Source: Brachionus plicatilis (Eukaryota; Rotifera; Eurotatoria; Ploima; Brachionidae). From it: a stretch of 64,000 nucleotides of DNA. Of this stretch, positions 9,751-23,275 are shown piece after piece (positions within the stretch are counted from its first letter, which is position 1; every line of letters begins with the position of its first letter). A program made the translations under genes and the position numbers. Below the pieces are notes generated by a model. That model did no database searches. It worked only from the letters and a program-made list of their open reading frames with translations, and was not told where the DNA came from. The stretch covers positions 248,489 to 312,488 of the forward strand of contig QEOQ01000015.1 of assembly GCA_010279815.1 (NCBI GenBank), read 5' to 3'.

Positions 9751-12700
9751 ATGAACGATATCAAGAATGAGTTGATGAAAAAAAAGGCGCTTCTTGAAGA
9801 ATACAAGAAACGCCGCAGAGAAAAAGAGCTCCAAAGATCGACTAATGATCAGGCCCGAGCCAACAACGAGAACTTGAACGCTGATGAAATATTGCACCAA
9901 TGTGGTCTTTCTCAGCCGATTTTTCCCACACCATCCACATCGTCCGTATCGCTTGTCTCCTACTCGTCGTCCGCAAACTCTTTGAACAACTTGTCCAATA
10001 CATCTAAATCAAAAAATCGCCTTAGTCTTCAAATCGACCAGGAAGTCATAAAAAAAATGTAGCATTTTGTCCAAAGCTTTAGAAAATTATTTTTTTATTT
10101 TTAATTCAAGGGAAAAAATGAATCTAAAACAAGAGATTGATCAAAACACCAAAGTGGACATTTTGCCAGTGGAAAAAATACGCTATGCCAAAGAGACTCA
10201 AACCAAAGTGTCTCTATTTGACGAATCTAGTCAGCTTACCGACGAGGATCATGAACAGGCGACTGAAACACCTAAGCACAAAGTCAAGAAAAAAAGACCA
10301 AAACCTGCTCCATTAGAGTTCTATGAGGACATTCTGGTTTATGATACTTTTCAATGGGAGGACGAGTTCACCCCTTTTCATGAGCATACTGCCGCCACAA
10401 ACCAAAAATTGCCAGTGTCTGCTTCTGACACAAAAAACAAGTTTTATTTAGGAGATAACAATCAAGGTAATTTATTTGTTTTATTACTAGTTAAATTGTT
10501 TTTTATTTTACTTTATTTTTTTTTGTATTTACTGATTACTTAAAAGTTAAGTAAATTTTTTGTTGATTTTTTTATTAGTAAAATTTTACATTTAGGTTTT
10601 GACTTAAAATTAAAAAAAACAAAATTATGTTTTAAAAAAATTTTAATTTTAAAAGGTCTGGATCAAAGACTCTGTTTTGTTTTGAGAAAATCAATAAGTT
10701 TTTAATTTGAAATGCAAAATGGAAAATTCAAAATTTTAGTTTAAAAAAATTAATTTAATTAGCAACAATTTGTCAAGTTGATTTTGCTTTTTCATTTTTG
10801 TTTCTAGCCTAAGTAAACATTTTAAAATTTTAAAAGGGCGAGTTGGGATAAATTAAGCATAGTCTTGGAAACAATGTGATTTTTAAAATTTTTTATATGA
10901 ATTGGGAAATTAAAAAAATATCTATCAACCAAATCTTTTTTAATTAATTTAGAAGAATTTTATTTTATTAATTTAAATTTTACTTTATGCATAAAAAAAA
11001 AAAATTAAATTATTCAGATTAAGCGAAAAAAGATTATTTTTCGATTTACTTTTAAAATTAAAATGGGCAAAGCTTTTTTTCAAAAAAAAATATTCATTAA
11101 AGCAAATTTGATTATCTTAATTTATAATTAGTATAATTTTTATAAGAATTTATTATTTCTTAGAGTGTTTGTGTCTTAATATCAACTGCTTAAATGATTA
11201 TAATTTCTCAATTTCAAATCAGAAATCTGAGATGACACATAACCTTTTCGGTCCAGAATCAAAAAAAAAATTAATTACAGTATTTAAATTTATAATTTTC
11301 ACATTATTAAATCAAAATTTTAGATTTTTTTTTTGCTTTAATTTGTTTTTTAAACTAGAAATCAGGCTTTACTCATATGTGAAGTTTAGATGATAATTAC
11401 GGTCAAACCTTTAACAATTAGATCGAAAATTACATACAAAAGTATTATGAGAAAAAAGCTCAAATTTTTAAAATATTTATTTAAAAAAATAAATAAAAAA
11501 AATTAATTTTTAAAATACTCATTAATTTTTGGTTGTTTTATATGTTTTTTGTAATAGATAGTTTTCCATTGAGAACAAAAAATCAAAATAAGTACTACAA
11601 CCACCATTTTCACCTGAAAAAATTTATTAGTTCATTTATTTTTTCTAAATCTTCTTTCGAACTTATTTTTGGAAATTATTCTGGTGCTTTCTTTTTGGAC
11701 CAACGAGATTCTTATAATACAGTTCTAAAACCTTTTTGTTGAGAGTATTGTCGAAATTGTTGATAGATTTACACATCACTTTTTAGCTAATTCTGTTTTC
11801 GTTATATTTGAATTTATTTGAATTTATTTATTTATTTCAATGAACGCCTTAAAGGCGATGTTAATAAAAATTTAGAAAATAAAATGTAATAAATAAGACA
11901 AAGTTTAAGTGTTTTCTAAAAAATTTAAATAAAAATTGAATAGAATATTTAATTTAAATGTTAATTTTGTTTTTTTTTCTTTCTGCTTTTTTAATTTCAA
12001 TAATTATTATTCATTTTATATTTTACATTTTATATTATTTTCATGTTTTTTAGTTATTTCTACTTTTGTTTCTATTGGAAAAATTTTACGTTTTCTTATT
12101 GCTTTTGCTATTCATTTTCAAATTAGAAATGAAAAAATAAAGAACGATAATTATATACTATATTTTTTCCACTAAATCAATTAATTGATTTTAATTCTAT
12201 GTTTCGTTATATTAAATAAAATCAGAATTTCTTATAATATAATTTTTTTGTATTTTATCAAACAAAGGTTAGTTGGTTTAAATATTTGACTCGAAAATAT
12301 TCACAACTCTAGTTTAAGCAGATCAAAAAGTATTGAAAAAATCTTAAAGTTTCTTTTTTATTTTTTTCATGATTAAATCTGTAATAATTTTTCGGCTAGA
12401 TTAGTCAGAAAAAGCTATTTTGGTCACGTTATTATTACAAAAAGTTGATATGAATATTTTAACTTTTTTATTAGTTTAAAAAATTTTAGCCTTAAGGGCA
12501 AAACAATTTATTAAATTATGAATTCAAAAATTACCATAATCCCTTGACCATTAAGGCATGGGCTAAATCATGAAAAAACACATTTTAGTGTGACCATCGG
12601 CCTCATGTCAAAATCGTCTCCTTAATAATGGGTGCACTAGAAAGTCTTTTTCAGCTATTTTCAAAAATATTCGAAAAAATTACATTTTGGATTTAATACA

Positions 12701-15700
12701 TGGATTAAAATTGAAAATTCGATTTAATAAAAATCTTAAAATTCAAAGAATAATAAAAAAATAATTAATTGGTTAATTTAATACTGGTTAATTTATTTAG
12801 AACTCATGACTGCCTCTTTTTATCCTTACTTTCAAGTTTTCTACCCCTCTTTTTAGAAATTTCCATATTTGGCTCTGTATCTAAAGTTGACCTCTTATTT
12901 GACGTGGATGGTCTTTGTTGTAGAAGCTGTATTGAATTTGGACCAAATAAAAAAATCGGATAGTAGCCCAACAAAACCAAGAAAAAGTCAATATCAAAAT
13001 AAAGAATTACAGCTTTGTTCGCCACTAGCTGTTTTTAAATTAAAATTTATTTTTTTGTCATTAAATTCTCTTTTTTCTACCTTTTATTCCACGTTTAACC
13101 TTTCTTCAAACTTTTCTTTATCTTAACTTTTCCCTAATGAAAGAGGATCTGATGACTGTGCTGTAATTAATGGTGTTGTTACTGTGGTGTCTTGACAATG
13201 AAGATTTTGAGAATCCATTTATTTCTGTTAAATAAATTTTAAGTTATAGAAAAGAAAAAAGTCAGGAGAGCAAGGTAAAAGTGAATTAAAACACAGAAAA
13301 AAGAGAATTTAATGACTAAAAAAATTAATTTTTAATTTAAAAAACATACTTCTTGAAATATCAGTTTGATTTCGGCCTTTGCTATCAAGTTCATAATTTT
13401 GTAAATTAAAAAAAATTAAATCCTTTTATTTGACTTAAAAAAAAGTTTCAGTTAACCGAATTCTAATTTTAATTTTGTTCCAATTAATTTTGATGATATT
13501 TAAATGATATTTTGAATTAAAAGAAAGATAATAAAAAAAAATGGAATAAAAGAAAGAAGTTTTCGAAAAAAATCTATTTGCAAATTTCAGATACAATAAA
13601 AAAATTAAAAAAATTCACAAATAACTTGGTTAATTTATTTTAAATTAATTCATAAAATTAATTGATTAATGAGTCAAATTAAGCAGTCTGTTCAATTCTT
13701 TTCAATTTTGTGATTATTAATTTTAAAAAATAAAAAAAGATAAATTAATGAATATTTTTAAAGTTATTTTTTTCTTCAAATGTGTTTTTTCTCAGGCATC
13801 ACCCTTTTTTAAAAGTTTTATATAATAGTATAAGTAGTAAAAGTCGAATTTCTAAAGTTTTTTCTGATTGATTAAAGTCAGTATTTTTGTATCTGTATTT
13901 TCTTATATCTCATTTCAAAAAAAAATTTTTAACTAATAATTTTTTTGTTAAGAAAGTGAAATTAATTGCTCAAATCTGGTAAACTAAACAAAAAATTATC
14001 TAATATTTTGTTTGAATCATAATTACAAAAATCAATGCTTGCTTAAAATTAGTTTTTTTTTGATTAAATGACTCTAGAATCAGCTTATAATTAAAAAATT
14101 CTATTCATTTGATTTTTTACTAAATTAAAAAAAATTCAAAAATTTTGGACAAATTTTTTTTCTTTTTCAGATTCAGACAACACCGATGAAGACGATTTGC
14201 ACGATGCTGAAGCCATCAAAGATTCAAACGAAAATGAAGCTTCAAAAAAAATTGATTTTGATGATTTTTTAAGCTTCATGGTACAAAAGCGTCCTGTAAT
14301 AGAAAGAGCGCTTCGGCAGAATGAACCAAATATATTTTTTGACTATAAATGCTCAATTGACGATACTAAAAAAGGCCAGGATGAAAATATAATCAAAATT
14401 GAATTGAAAAAGACTTTTAACATGCCAGATAAATTAGCTAGTTCTTCCATAATAACTTGTTTGGATTGGTCTACTCAGCACCCGGAGTTGTTACTCGGTG
14501 CCTATGATAATATGTCATTTAATTTTGAGGACTCGGACTCGGAAGCAATAGTAGCCCTGTGGAATGCCAAATCCGACCAAAAAATTCCTTTGCAAACTTT
14601 TACCACCACGGTAAATAAATAAAAATTAAAAAAATTTTATTTAAAAAAATTTTTTTTCAAAGAGCTTAGTTACTTCCTGTACATTCTCACCATTTAATCC
14701 AAGCCTAATCATAGGTAGCACTTACTCAGGTCAGATAGTAATGTGGGATACACGATCGAATAAGCGAACACCTATTCAACGATCGTCACTTTCAATTTCA
14801 TCTCATGTAAATCCGGTTTATTGTATTCATGTTCTCGGCAATCAATTAATAGTAAGCATTAGCAATGATGGCAAAGTGTGCACTTGGTCTTTGGAAAACT
14901 TAAACATTCCAATTGAAAGTACTGATTTGATGCTCAAGCAGCACGCTAATCGACAAGTTTATGCAACTTGCTTAGACTTTCAGACTCAGTGTCAAACCGA
15001 AGAGATGGGAAGTATGCAAAAATTGGCTGTATTGGGCGCCGAAGATGGTTATTGCCATTCAATTGCGACAAATAAGTAAAATAATTAAAATTGTTGAGAA
15101 TTAAAAATTTTAATTTAAAATAATTTTTTTTAGATTTGCATTAAATCAAACATTTGAGGGTCACTTTGGGCCGATCACTTCTGTAGACTGTTTTACGCAA
15201 TGTTTGGCTGAGTACAACTCGTTACCTTTGACTATTAATGAAGAACTATCTCAGTTATTTTTGTCTTCTTCTTTTGACTCAACTATTAAACTTTGGAATA
15301 CAGAAGTAAGAATTATATTTTTTAAAATCATATTTTTGTTGAGGGGAAAATGATTAATATATATTAATATAATGATTGAGGAAAAATTTTTTTTTTCCTA
15401 TTTATTCAGAGCTTTTTTCAATAGATTATCATTTAATTTCATTCGAACTTTTTATTTTTCTTTAACTTTTAAAAATTCCTTCAAAGAAAATAGTACTTTC
15501 TTCAGGCAAATATTGAAAGGAAAATTTAAATTGAGTAATTTATTTGGGCCTTTACTTTTTTTATCACTTATTTAAATTTATCCTTATAAATTTACTAATA
15601 TCTATATAAAATAAATTTTAGCTCTTTAACCAATTTGTAAAGATAAGATAAAAATATTTTTTACATTTAAAAGACTTTTTCAATATAAAAATGATTTTTC

Positions 15701-18544
15701 AATGTAAAAAAATTTTTTTTTATTCTAATAAAAAATTTAAATATCTTAAAATAACTTTTAAACTTCAAAATACTCAGCCACTTTTTCTTTCTTTTTGGTC
15801 TTTATCCATATCTGCCGCTTGTTTAGTGTCCATTCCTTTAATAAAACTATTATCGAATTCACTTTTCAAATCAATCATTTTAGACTTTTGTGAAAAAAAA
15901 ATTTAAAAAATTTTTAATATCAATGTATATATAGTAAATTTCAATGATTAGATTATTAATCAATTCTATTTCCTAAAATTCAAACTTTTTAATTCACTTT
16001 TTTATTTATTTTTTTATTTTGTCAATGTGACTTAAAATTTATCAATAAATAAATAAAAAAAGTTAGATGTAAATGTAAATGTATTTTAGTTATAAAAAAA
16101 TGGATTAAAAATGACAGTAAATAATAAAGAAATTTGGTTGTTTATTTTTATTTTTTTCATTCAATATAGTATGAAAACCAAAAATGATTTTGAAAGCAAA
16201 AGCCACAGAAATATCTACTTTTAGTCGAATTTCAAAATATATATTTCAATAATATATAGAATATAATAGATTAATTTTTTTTCTTACTTAAAAATATTTA
16301 ACAGTTTTTTAAAAAAATATTCGAAATCAATTTAGAAACATAGTGCTCAAAATTTTTCAATGTGGTGAATGGCTTATTTAATTTGGAAAAATAAGTTCCA
16401 TTTTTGAAACTATTTATTTTTTATACAATTAACCATGAAATGTTTCAAGATATAAAAAATCTTTATCTAAAAAATTAAAAAGCCCTAGCAATATTTAAAT
16501 AGTTCATTATCTCCTGGAAAAGGTATCTTTAAAAAAAAACATTCATCAAAAAAAAAACACCTGGTTTAGATAAAACGATGGGAGTTTTTTTTACATGAAA
16601 AATAATGTTCTAAATCAATAAAAATTCTAAATAAATTTAAGCGAAAATGTTTTTATTTTGTTATTTTTCATTCTTCTTTTGATAATTTTTTATTAAATTA
16701 ATGGTTATTGTAATCAAAATATAGTAAAAATTAAAATTATATAGTAATATAACTAGATTATTGGAAGAAAAACTTATTTGTGGTAATGTTATTAAATTAG
16801 TGGTTTAATTTACTGTTTTTATGGTAATTCTTACTATTTTTGTGGTTTGATAATATTTTCGTTTCAAAAATATAAATTTGAAACATCGTAATTTTTTCAT
16901 GTTTTTTCAAAATTGTACGAAAATTTTAATTATAAAACGAAAAAATACACCATATATTCTTTCATTTTTTTTTGATTTTAAATTAATGATAAACGCTGTT
17001 TATTATCTTTACAAAATTTAACGATATTGATGTTTACCAACTTTTGAATTTTAATTATTCAGGGAGACTGAGAATAAATTAAAAAGGGATCATTTGGAAA
17101 AGTAATATAAATTTCTATCTATTTTTGAGGGTCTACTTGACCAACATACTATCAAAGCTTTTTAACATACTAGTCAAGCTTTTCAGCATACCCATTTTTC
17201 ATCCCAGCATACTATACTTTTTAACACACTTATTGCTGAAAAACATACCTATCTTTTAAAAGCAATCAAAAAACTGTTTAACATACTTAACTTTTGAAAT
17301 AAAAAAAATCTATTTTATATATTTATATTAGAAAAGAAATATTAAATCTTAGTCAAATTAACTTGATAATCAGGAATTGAGAAAAAAATAAAAAATGTCG
17401 GACATCAGAATATTTTACAAAATTGGTTTATTTATAAAGCCATTTTTTTAGTGAAAATCACCAAAAAAAATTTCATGTTAAGAAAATCAAATTTTTATAA
17501 TTTGTTTTAAAAAGTTTATCTTTAACATGTTAAATGTCTATTTTATGATTTCTCTTAATATATTTAAAGTCTTTTGACTAGAAATATTCATTATTTAGAT
17601 ATAACTTCCTTGTCGTCAATTGATAATATATTATCAACACTAATTGTATCTTTTTAATTTGTCATGAATGCAGAAAAATTTTTAAATTTTAATTAATAAA
17701 TTAATTTCGGATAATGGAAATAATTTCTTACGTAAATTAAAGAGAATTTCTTATTCGAATTTCGGAAATTCCAGGCTTGACTGAAGAAAGATTTAAAATT
17801 TTACCATAAGAATGTTAATCAGTTTTTAGTATATAATTAAGGTTTTTGGTATGTTAATAATGCAAGTATGCTGGGATGAAAAATGGGTATGCTGGAAAAA
17901 TTGGCTAGTATGTTTAAAAGTTTTATCGGTATGCTAAAACAACAATCCCTATTTTTGACTCTTCAATATTTTAAAATTTTCTATAATTTCATAAAATGAC
18001 TAAAAGAAAAATCTAGTTTATCAATTTATTAAAAAAAATTCTTTCAACTTAAATACTAATAAATTAATTCTTGCTTTAAACTAAAACAATAAATTAGAAA
18101 TTTAATTTTAATTAATTTAAGAACAACAAAAGTCCAATTTTTACATTTGAATCTCACGGCGATTATGTATACGATGTGGGCTGGTCGCCTATCCATCCGG
18201 CTTTGTTTGCGGCAGTGGACGGATCGGGCAGGTTAGACTTTTGGAATTTGAACAAGGAAACTGAAACGCCGAGTGCGTCAATAGACATTGATAACAGGAC
18301 TCGAGCAATTAATAAGCTTAAATGGTCGAGAAAAGGAACAGAAATAGTGATTGGAGATGACCACGGTGAAATGAGAATTTATGAGATAAGCGAAAATTTT
18401 GCTAGGCCTGAAAACGATGAATATGATAAGCTTTTAAAAACTTTGGAAAATTTAAAAAAGTTAAATCAAGAATCGATGAATTTTAATCTCAATTGTAATA
18501 CAGATTCGAATTACATTAATTATTTAATTGAATCGTTCAAATAG
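9751..18544 (+). CDS. DYNC1I: Cytoplasmic dynein 1 intermediate chain (six exons)
   Basis: Scaffold subunit of cytoplasmic dynein 1 that binds the heavy chain and light chains through WD40 repeats and dynactin p150 through its N-terminal coiled coil. Exons: 9751-10058, 10111-10466, 14171-14610, 14663-15075, 15134-15305 and 18122-18544. All have GT..AG borders with matching phases, giving 703 residues. The N-terminus has the charged helix ELMKKKALLEEYKKRRREKE, then a serine-rich stretch and a light-chain-binding type acidic region (KETQTKV near residue 130). WD-type repeats begin near residue 310 with ITCLDWSTQHPELLLGAYD and continue through VMWDTRSNK, VCTWSL, TIKLWNTE, LDFWNLNKE and GEMRIYEI. 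The order matches DYNC1I1/2, and the ATG is the first in frame. Two introns are large (3.7 and 2.8 kb), unlike the other three of about 50-60 nt, and contain repeats. Confidence 0.93.
11806..11875 (-). repeat. Possible 3' tail of a LINE
   Basis: On the minus strand a small stem (CATCGCCTTTAAGGCG) is followed by ATTGAAATAAATAAATAAAT. The LINEs at 29.3 and 37.6 kb have a comparable tail (a GAAGGAGCTTT stem region, then AAATAAATAAA). The match is in design more than sequence, so confidence is low. Confidence 0.25.
12804..13220 (-). other. Candidate small minus-strand gene nested in the dynein intron
   Basis: On the minus strand a frame opens with ATG near 13215 (MDSQNLHCQDTTVTT, about 33 codons), and a second patch at 12804-13025 ends RSTLDTEPNMEISKKRG and a lysine-rich tail before its stop. 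Splice-like CAG acceptors precede both. Composition is less AT-biased than the flanks. It matches no family I know and could be transposon debris. Confidence 0.2.
15306..18121. other. Large intron 5 of the dynein gene
   Basis: A 2.8-kb AT-rich intron carrying the foldback element at 17129-17948. No other coding sequence is seen. Confidence 0.7.
17129..17948. mobile_element. Foldback DNA element inside a dynein intron
   Basis: The element is flanked by the direct repeat CTATTTTTGA (17119-17128 and 17949-17958), a likely 9-10-bp target duplication. Its ends are imperfect inverted repeats of about 85 bp that share AACATACTAG, AGCATACCCATTTTTCATCC and CAGCATACT. There is no transposase inside. 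The long target duplication would fit a Mutator-like origin, but the terminal bases differ between ends, so the superfamily is unsettled. Confidence 0.7.
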
Positions 18545-20039
18545 TTAAAACAAAAACCAATGCATATTCTAAACAGTCTGATTTTCGATTGATCGAAAAT
18601 CGTCAAAAAGAGATTAGTTTGTTTTGGTTTAAGTATTCTTTCCGTTTTTATCTATTTAAAATTTTTGTTTTTATAAATGTTTAATTGACTCGATAAATTA
18701 AGAATTTATTTTCAAATATTTTTTTCTAATTTTAATTTTAAAATCAGAGCAATAAATTCTAAAAGAAATATTTTTTTCTTCCTAATTATTTTTTTAATTT
18801 TATCCCATTTAATAATTTCAAAAAACTTAGAATTAAAAGTTATTATAAATTAAACTTGTATTTACTAAAAAATATAGTGGTGTATGATGGCTTATGTCTA
18901 AAGCATACACCCATCAAGATTGCGAAAAAACAACACCGGGTGTAAATTACCAAAATTTTTATAAAAGTGAAATTTTTTTCTGATACATTTATTACTAATT
19001 ATCTGAATTAAACTATACACCCATTTTCATCTAAAAAAAAATTTATCATCACCTTCAAATTTCGAACGAAAAAAAAACAACCTAAAACACCTTCATAACT
19101 TTCCAGATACACCCCAAAACTGATTATATTTTTGAATAGAGCATAAAAATATCTACTAGAAAATATAGTTTTTATAAATTAAATAATTTGATTTTGCCAT
19201 TAAAAATCAAAAAACAACTTTTTTGGCTCTTCGACAATACACCCTGATTTTTTTCCTTTTTCCATTTTTTTTCCACAATATTGTTGAAAAAAAGTGATCT
19301 CATTTCGAAATTTCTTTGTGATATTTAAAATTGTGCTTCCTTGTTTTTTTTTGACATTAAAATTTTAGCTTTTTTTCAAGGCAGTGAAGTTGAGAGCATT
19401 TTTTCTGGGCAGAACAATTTTGTTCAAATAAAACATTTTTAACTTTTTCAAAATGAATATTGATATAAAATTGTTTTTTAACAATAATTAACAACAAAAA
19501 ATAAAGCTTAAAATCTCGTTAAGTTATCATATTTTAATCGGATTTTTTACAATTTTTAATAAATTGCTCTGCTCCAGATAAAAATTGCTCCGCTTTTTTC
19601 AACCAATTCAATTCCATGCATAAAATTGAACAATTGAGTAAGATCACCTCTTTTTCTTCCTACCACCAGATTAAGAATGTTCAAAGCCTTCAATCTGCTT
19701 TGATACGAATTGTTAATAATTAGAGAAAATTTCGTAGCTTCGCAAACTAATAGACAACTTTTTGTTATATTTAATTTTTATATTAATTATCATTTTTTGA
19801 TTATTATTTTATACCAACCATGTGTTCAATTCAATTTTTCAACTTTTGAATTTTTTAACTTATTCGAACTTTTATAACTCGTTCAACTGCTTCCGTTTCG
19901 CTTAATTGAATCCAAAAATTAATTTAAAAATTTTTTTTTAAGTTTATTTTTTAAATAAGTTTATTATTTTCTAAACTTGGGTATCTTTTTTTATTTAATC
20001 CTTATACTAATATACAATTATAAAAGTAGTATTTAACTA
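18545..20039. other. Intergenic AT-rich region with repeated ATACACCC motifs
   Basis: Downstream flank of the dynein gene. Between 18880 and 19260 the hexamers ACACCC/GGGTGT recur in both orientations (for example at about 18905, 18950, 19015, 19108 and 19240), suggesting an old foldback repeat. No gene is seen. Confidence 0.35.
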
Positions 20040-21480
20040 GTAACCATGAAACGTTTTGTTGAATCGAACTCCTTAGACCACTTTTTTTTAATTTTTTATA
20101 TTTGAATTTATTGTAAGAACAAGATAAAAAAAAGGAGATAAAGTGTTATTGAAAAATTGTAAAATTAAATAGCTGAATAAGTTTAAAAAATTTAGAAATT
20201 GAATAATAGAATAATAGCATCTCTCTGAATTTATTTTGATTCCATTTTCGTTAAAGATTTGTGAAATACAGCCATTTGACCAGATGCTTGATGGAAAGTT
20301 AAATTCAGCAATCATAAAACAACGATCTTTAAAACCTTTTTAATATACATAGTCTTTAGCTTGTTTGAAAACTAAATCAAAAGGGTTCATATAAACGTTT
20401 GGCTTATAAAGACATCCCGCTAAATACTTTTCAGAGTTAAAGTTTACTACTACCAAAATTTGTACAATTTTACTTAAATTAAAACCTGAATTATTTAAGT
20501 AAACTGAGTCGATATATTCATCAATGTTGAGACAAGCTCCACCACCTCTGCGTCCATCACTTCTGTCCTCTATGAACAAATTGTATCCTTTAATTGAGAT
20601 GCTCTTGAACCAAGTCTCACTAACTGCCAAAATTTTTATAATTCGGGCTACATGTTTCAATTACTTAACTGCACTCATCTAGTTAATTTACAAAGAAGTT
20701 GCATTAAAATATTAATTACTCAAGACTATCTAGACGCTTGTGATGAACGATTATTGCTTCTTGAATTTGACGATCTGATTTCCAACGATGCCATATCGAA
20801 CGGGCGAGTCTTGTGAAAGACTATTGCTTCGTTTATTTGTTTGTTCAATTCTATGTCTAAAGCTCTTTCGATTTCAGTCGATTCTTGACTAATATAAACA
20901 GATTTGAGAGTATTAGAATATCTATACTTTTTCGATGCAAGGAGAAGTGGATATCTGCTTGCTTCTACTTTGAGTTCTACTAAAATTAAACTTGGTTTAC
21001 TTTTGTCTCTAGATATTAAACGTCCCGAATATGCTGGCTTGACACCACTTTTTCAAATAGTGGTCAGAATTTCTTTGATTATTTCTTCATCGTCAGCTCT
21101 ATTGTCTATTAAAATTTCTTTTTTTGATTCTGTCACACCATAAAAAATTACATTTTCTTCTTCTCATTCTTTCATTCATTTCGGTGATGGTTTCATTTAC
21201 TACAGCTGTCTGATCAGCTGTTTTTTTAACATTTGTTTAACCACTAATTCTTGTTTTACCACTTGAATCCACTGACTACTGATGTTGGATGACTTTGCTG
21301 TTTTATTTGCTGCTGCTAATTAAGTTTCCAGTCTACTTAATTCAATGTTTTCTTTGATTTCTCTTTTTTCTAAATCTTTCAAATGATTTGAAAGCTCCAG
21401 GACAAATTTCGAAATATTACCACCCCATTCATTTAAAGTTTTTACGACACCATTTCCAAACGTGGCCAGTTTGTTTCAAT
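20040..21480 (-). mobile_element. LINE remnant: ORF1 plus endonuclease domain
   Basis: Read on the minus strand from 21480 down. First comes a coiled-coil stretch (SKFVLELSNHLKDLEKRE), then an RRM-like ORF1 core around 21150-20720 (ENVIFYGVTES, SRYPLLLASKKYRYS, ESTEIERALDIEL). Next is an AP-endonuclease domain at 20660-20340 (ILAVSETWF, EDRSDGRRGGGACL), and a further piece at 20315-20088 with EFNFPSSIW. Frames are interrupted by stops and shifts. The reverse transcriptase is missing, so a 3' part has been deleted. This is the order ORF1-EN expected of Jockey/CR1-like LINEs. Confidence 0.72.
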
Positions 21481-21733
21481 CAAAAAATTGAGCGCTTTCC
21501 TGCGTTTTTGATCAAATCTTTTAAATAAAAATCAAATAAAAATCAAATGAAAATTCCAAATGATTTAGTTACTAAAATTACAAATAAAAATTTTATGAAA
21601 TATTGCACAAAAAAGCTAAAAATTTGAAAATGTAAAAATCTAAAATGTTCTACATTTTGCTAAATAATCCAACCAACAAGTTAAATATTAGATGAGGCCC
21701 TGCGTTGATTTAATTAGTTTTAAATGACGTGTA

Positions 21734-22089
21734 CAGTGAATTCTCGATTATCGAGACCCACGATTATCGAGACTCGAGACTTTTTATATAAATTTTTGTT
21801 TCCCGAATTTTTTAAATCCTTTTACACGTAAAAAAAAATTGATTATCGAGACTCGAGTCTCGATAATCAATAACTGATAACTTCATTTTTTGATTTTGAA
21901 TCTAAATGATTTTAATTTGTATAATATACTTTAAATTTTTTATTTTTTTTTAAATAATATTTTTATATAAAAAATTTTCGAGACTTTTATTTAAAATTGA
22001 AAAAGTCTCGAATATCGAATAACGAGACAAAATTATCGAGACTAATATTTTTGTTTCCCAAACGAGTCTCGATAATCGAGAATTCACTG
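21734..22089. mobile_element. MITE with pogo-like ends
   Basis: TA-flanked 356-bp element. Its left end CAGTGAATTCTCGATTATCG is matched by the inverted right end CGATAATCGAGAATTCACTG. Additional GATTATCGAGACTCGAG copies lie inside, so the element is made of repeated inverted units. CAGT ends with CTCGATTATC resemble Tigger/pogo termini. No coding sequence. Confidence 0.85.
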
Positions 22090-22091
22090 TA

Positions 22092-23206
22092 TTCAACTGC
22101 AAAATTGCAGAATTTTTGTAATTTGATATAATTTTTGATCCTAAACTCCAAGATGTCCTTTTTTTAATTATGAATTTATATTTTCTCGAACCACCAAGAG
22201 CAACGATGATTTAAAATGGGGAATATATTAAAATGCCACAACAATATATTAAATGTCACATAAAAAAATTAAATTGTCCAATAAATGTTTTTATTTTTCT
22301 TAGGAAATAAATGTCACTTAAAAATATTGAAGTAACTAAATAATAATATTAATATCCTGTTCTTCAAAATTTGGGGCTATTTTTTTATTTGAAATATTGT
22401 TCACCTATTTTTTTATTCACAAAATGGTTAACAATTTCAATTATTAGTTCGATTTGTTCACCTAATCTAAAAATTATTCACATGATCCTATTTTTTGAAA
22501 TAAAAATTTTATTCTATTTAATTTTAAATTTTAATATACATTTTGCGTAAAATCTGCTTACACAACATTCTTTTTTAGAAAAATCAATCAAAAAAATTTA
22601 TTTATTCAAAAAAGAGCCAAAATCTAGTCTTTTTTGGGATTTTTGAAATTAAAAATTTTGCGTTGATTAACGTTATTTTACTTAAAACAGGCTATATTTA
22701 CCTATAAATATCGTAGTTTAACAAAAGTCGTTTTTAGTTAATTTACGAAAAATATCTTCAAATACTCGTGGCAAATTACTTGCGACACAATAAGCCTATT
22801 TTTAATTATTTATATTATTTTTCTAAATATTTTGTTATGGTCATGTTTTTTTAAACCTCTTTTTTCAAAATAGTTTACGCACACTTGGGATTTCAACTGC
22901 AATTAAACTTGAAGCGTCAAAATAAAGGAAAAAGTTGAATTTTAATTAGTGACTGCTGACCTCCATTTAATTTGGAAAATATGGAGGTAAACAGTCAATT
23001 AATTATCTTTTATTTTAATATTTTTTTATATTTTAGCTACAATTTGTTAGAATAAACAAATTGACATTATTTTACATTTAAAATCATTTTTACTTTAAAT
23101 TCCTATTTAATTTTTTATATAAAAATCATTTAGCCACTAAATTTTTGACAATTAATTTTTTACATGAAAATCAATTTTTAAACTTTATAAATTCAATAGC
23201 AAAAAA
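22092..23206. other. Intergenic AT-rich region
   Basis: No coding sequence recognised. GATCCTAAACTCCAAGATG at about 22137-22156 matches the edge of a repeat seen again at 48597, 51938, 56641 and 57015. Short ATATTAAA(A)TG(C/T)CACA units occur around 22225-22265. Confidence 0.4.
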
Positions 23207-23275
23207 AAAGTCTGCTACAGTGTACCCTTTTCTCCCAGTGATTGGATTGTTCATTTCTGTGTCTTTGTCCTTTTT
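23207..23275 (+). pseudogene. Relic of exon 5 of the downstream membrane-protein gene
   Basis: About 70 bp closely match 25830-25900, including the acceptor-side A-run and AAG, then CTACAGTGTACCCTTTTCTC and GTGATTGGATTGTTCATTTC. The encoded stretch would be VIGLFIS against VIGLYIS in the live gene. No other exon is recognised nearby. It is best read as the remains of an old tandem duplicate. Confidence 0.7.

Larger units (their letters stand above)
10467..14170. other. Large intron 2 of the dynein gene
   Basis: AT-rich intron of 3.7 kb. It contains a possible LINE tail at about 11806-11875 and a short minus-strand coding-like patch at 12804-13220; otherwise nothing recognisable. The open frames within it at 11169-12175 are AT-rich chance frames. 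Confidence 0.7.

Noticed and set aside
11169..12175. Several frames of 69-79 codons in the dynein intron
   Set aside because: Phe/Asn/Ile-rich translations typical of AT-rich noncoding DNA, no splice or family support.
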